A stretch of DNA of 13,634 nucleotides, taken from positions 1 to 13,634 of the forward strand of contig DUSB01000003.1 of assembly GCA_012840625.1 (NCBI GenBank). Reading direction: 5' to 3'. Below the pieces are notes generated by a model. It made no database searches. It was not told where the DNA came from and saw only the letters and a program-made list of their open reading frames with translations. A program made the position numbers and the translations under genes. This stretch comes from Syntrophomonadaceae bacterium. GTDB lineage: Bacteria > Bacillota > Syntrophomonadia > Syntrophomonadales > Syntrophomonadaceae. Below, one piece after another: positions 12,909 through 13,634 of this stretch. How positions within the stretch are numbered: the first letter of the stretch is position 1; each line of letters starts with the position of its first letter.

Positions 12909-13634
12909 GCATACCCCCCCATAAAACGCCATCCACAAATACTTTTTCCACGCGCGAGCAGAAATCAAATGGATGGGCGTTAAGAATAAGCAGGTCAGCA
13001 CGTTTACCCACCTGAATGCTTCCTAACTCATCATCCAGCTTAAGTAAGGACGCTGGAATAGAAGTTAAGGCCGCCAGAGCTGTTTCTTCATCCAATCCTT
13101 CACGCACGGCCAGAGCTGCACAAACCCGCAGCTGTTCAATGGGAATAACCGGGTGATCACTAATAAAACAAAACTTCACCCCTCTTTGGGCCAGGCGAGC
13201 GGCATTTTCGAAAGCTAGCTCCTTCATCTCTACCTTGGCACGATTAGAAAAAAGCGGTCCCAGGAACACCGGTACCTGCCTTTTGACTAATTCATCTGCT
13301 ACCAGTAACGCCTCGGTTCCATGCTGTATGATTAGATCAAAGTGATACTCATCCTGTATCCGCAGTGCAGTAAGGATATCATCAGCACGATGAACATGAA
13401 GCAGCAGTGGCATTTCCTTTTTCAATACCCTGAACAAAGGTTCATATTGATACCTCTCCTGGGCTTTCAGATCCGTACTATCTATTAGCTGGCTGGCCGT
13501 ATAAAAAGACTGACGCAGGATGGAAGCATTGGCCATTCTGGTTTGAGGAGCTTTCTTTTGCATTTGATACACGCGTTTGGGGTTTTCACCCAGCGCTGCT
13601 TTTAGACCCCAGGGATTTTTATACACCATATCCC
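12901..13634 (-). CDS. Amidohydrolase-family protein, C-terminal part (5' end outside window)
   Basis: The frame continues past the right edge (the codon before the ATG at 13627-13629 is GAT, not a stop), so only the last 243 or so codons are visible. The protein belongs to the metal-dependent amidohydrolase superfamily, of the imidazolonepropionase-like type. In the visible part are a KNPWGLKAALGENPKRVY stretch, the metal/substrate His segment LLLHVHRADD (about residues 75-84 of the part shown), QHGTEA, and the metal-ligand Asp in FISDHPVIP. The usual closing domain LGSIQVGKRADLLILNAHPF and VFVDG is present. The N-terminal HxH metal site lies outside the window. Substrate cannot be told: such clostridial proteins are often left as generic amidohydrolases. 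The 63-residue gene overlaps its 3' end. Confidence 0.93.
   Translation of the reverse strand, partial: DMVYKNPWGLKAALGENPKRVYQMQKKAPQTRMANASILRQSFYTASQLIDSTDLKAQERYQYEPLFRVLKKEMPLLLHVHRADDILTALRIQDEYHFDLIIQHGTEALLVADELVKRQVPVFLGPLFSNRAKVEMKELAFENAARLAQRGVKFCFISDHPVIPIEQLRVCAALAVREGLDEETALAALTSIPASLLKLDDELGSIQVGKRADLLILNAHPFDFCSRVEKVFVDGVLWGGMHE

Noticed and set aside
1..13634. tRNA, rRNA, CRISPR, insertion sequence, prophage or defence genes
   Set aside because: No tRNA-like cloverleaf, repeat-spacer array, transposase or phage gene was seen on either strand; every long frame is a housekeeping gene or a shadow of one.

Overview
The window reads as ordinary chromosome from an anaerobic, Gram-positive-type bacterium, most likely a clostridial Firmicute. 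The support is strong AGGAGG-type ribosome sites, frequent GTG and TTG starts, a perfect CIRCE operator in front of groES-groEL, a family-4 (iron-sulfur) uracil-DNA glycosylase, and a secreted GH18 protein with a copper-amine-oxidase-like stalk domain. A Syntrophomonas/Desulfotomaculum-like source is a guess from gene content, not proven. Most genes lie on the minus strand; only the glutamine synthetase fragment and the NfeD/SPFH pair are on plus.

Layout, left to right. (1) 2-802: 3' part of a type I glutamine synthetase (+), closed by a hairpin shared with the convergent groES-groEL operon. (2) 947-3013: groEL and groES (-), with CIRCE and a promoter at about 2951-3013. (3) 3122-4282: a small minus-strand cluster for molybdenum cofactor metabolism, in transcription order a 58-residue Cys-rich protein, a MOSC-domain protein and a MogA/MoaB-family protein. 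(4) 4522-5892: divergent NfeD-like and SPFH/stomatin-like membrane proteins (+), ended by a 25-bp perfect-stem hairpin. (5) 6012-10954: a long minus-strand run of uracil-DNA glycosylase, tsaE, tsaB, rimI, tsaD, lgt and 5-formyl-THF cyclo-ligase. It combines tRNA t6A synthesis, ribosomal-protein-type acetylation, lipoprotein maturation and folate repair. (6) 11177-12589: secreted GH18 protein (-), with a leader that can fold over its ribosome site. (7) 12717-13634: a 63-residue unknown protein overlapping the end of a truncated amidohydrolase (-), followed by a clear intrinsic terminator.

The gene content is mostly housekeeping; I see no phage, transposon, CRISPR, toxin-antitoxin or defence system. 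The most interesting signals are non-coding or small: a cluster of five consensus DnaA boxes, all in one orientation, between lgt and tsaD and inside tsaD (7406-7877); a nested inverted-repeat leader that would hide the ribosome site of the GH18 gene; a Cys-rich mini-protein leading the Mo-cofactor cluster; an NfeD gene that seems to need an ATT start; and a sliding-clamp-like peptide at the N-terminus of the uracil-DNA glycosylase.

No stretch over 300 bases lacks a gene. The largest gaps (2914-3121, 4283-4521, 10955-11176) hold promoters, an operator and inverted repeats as listed.
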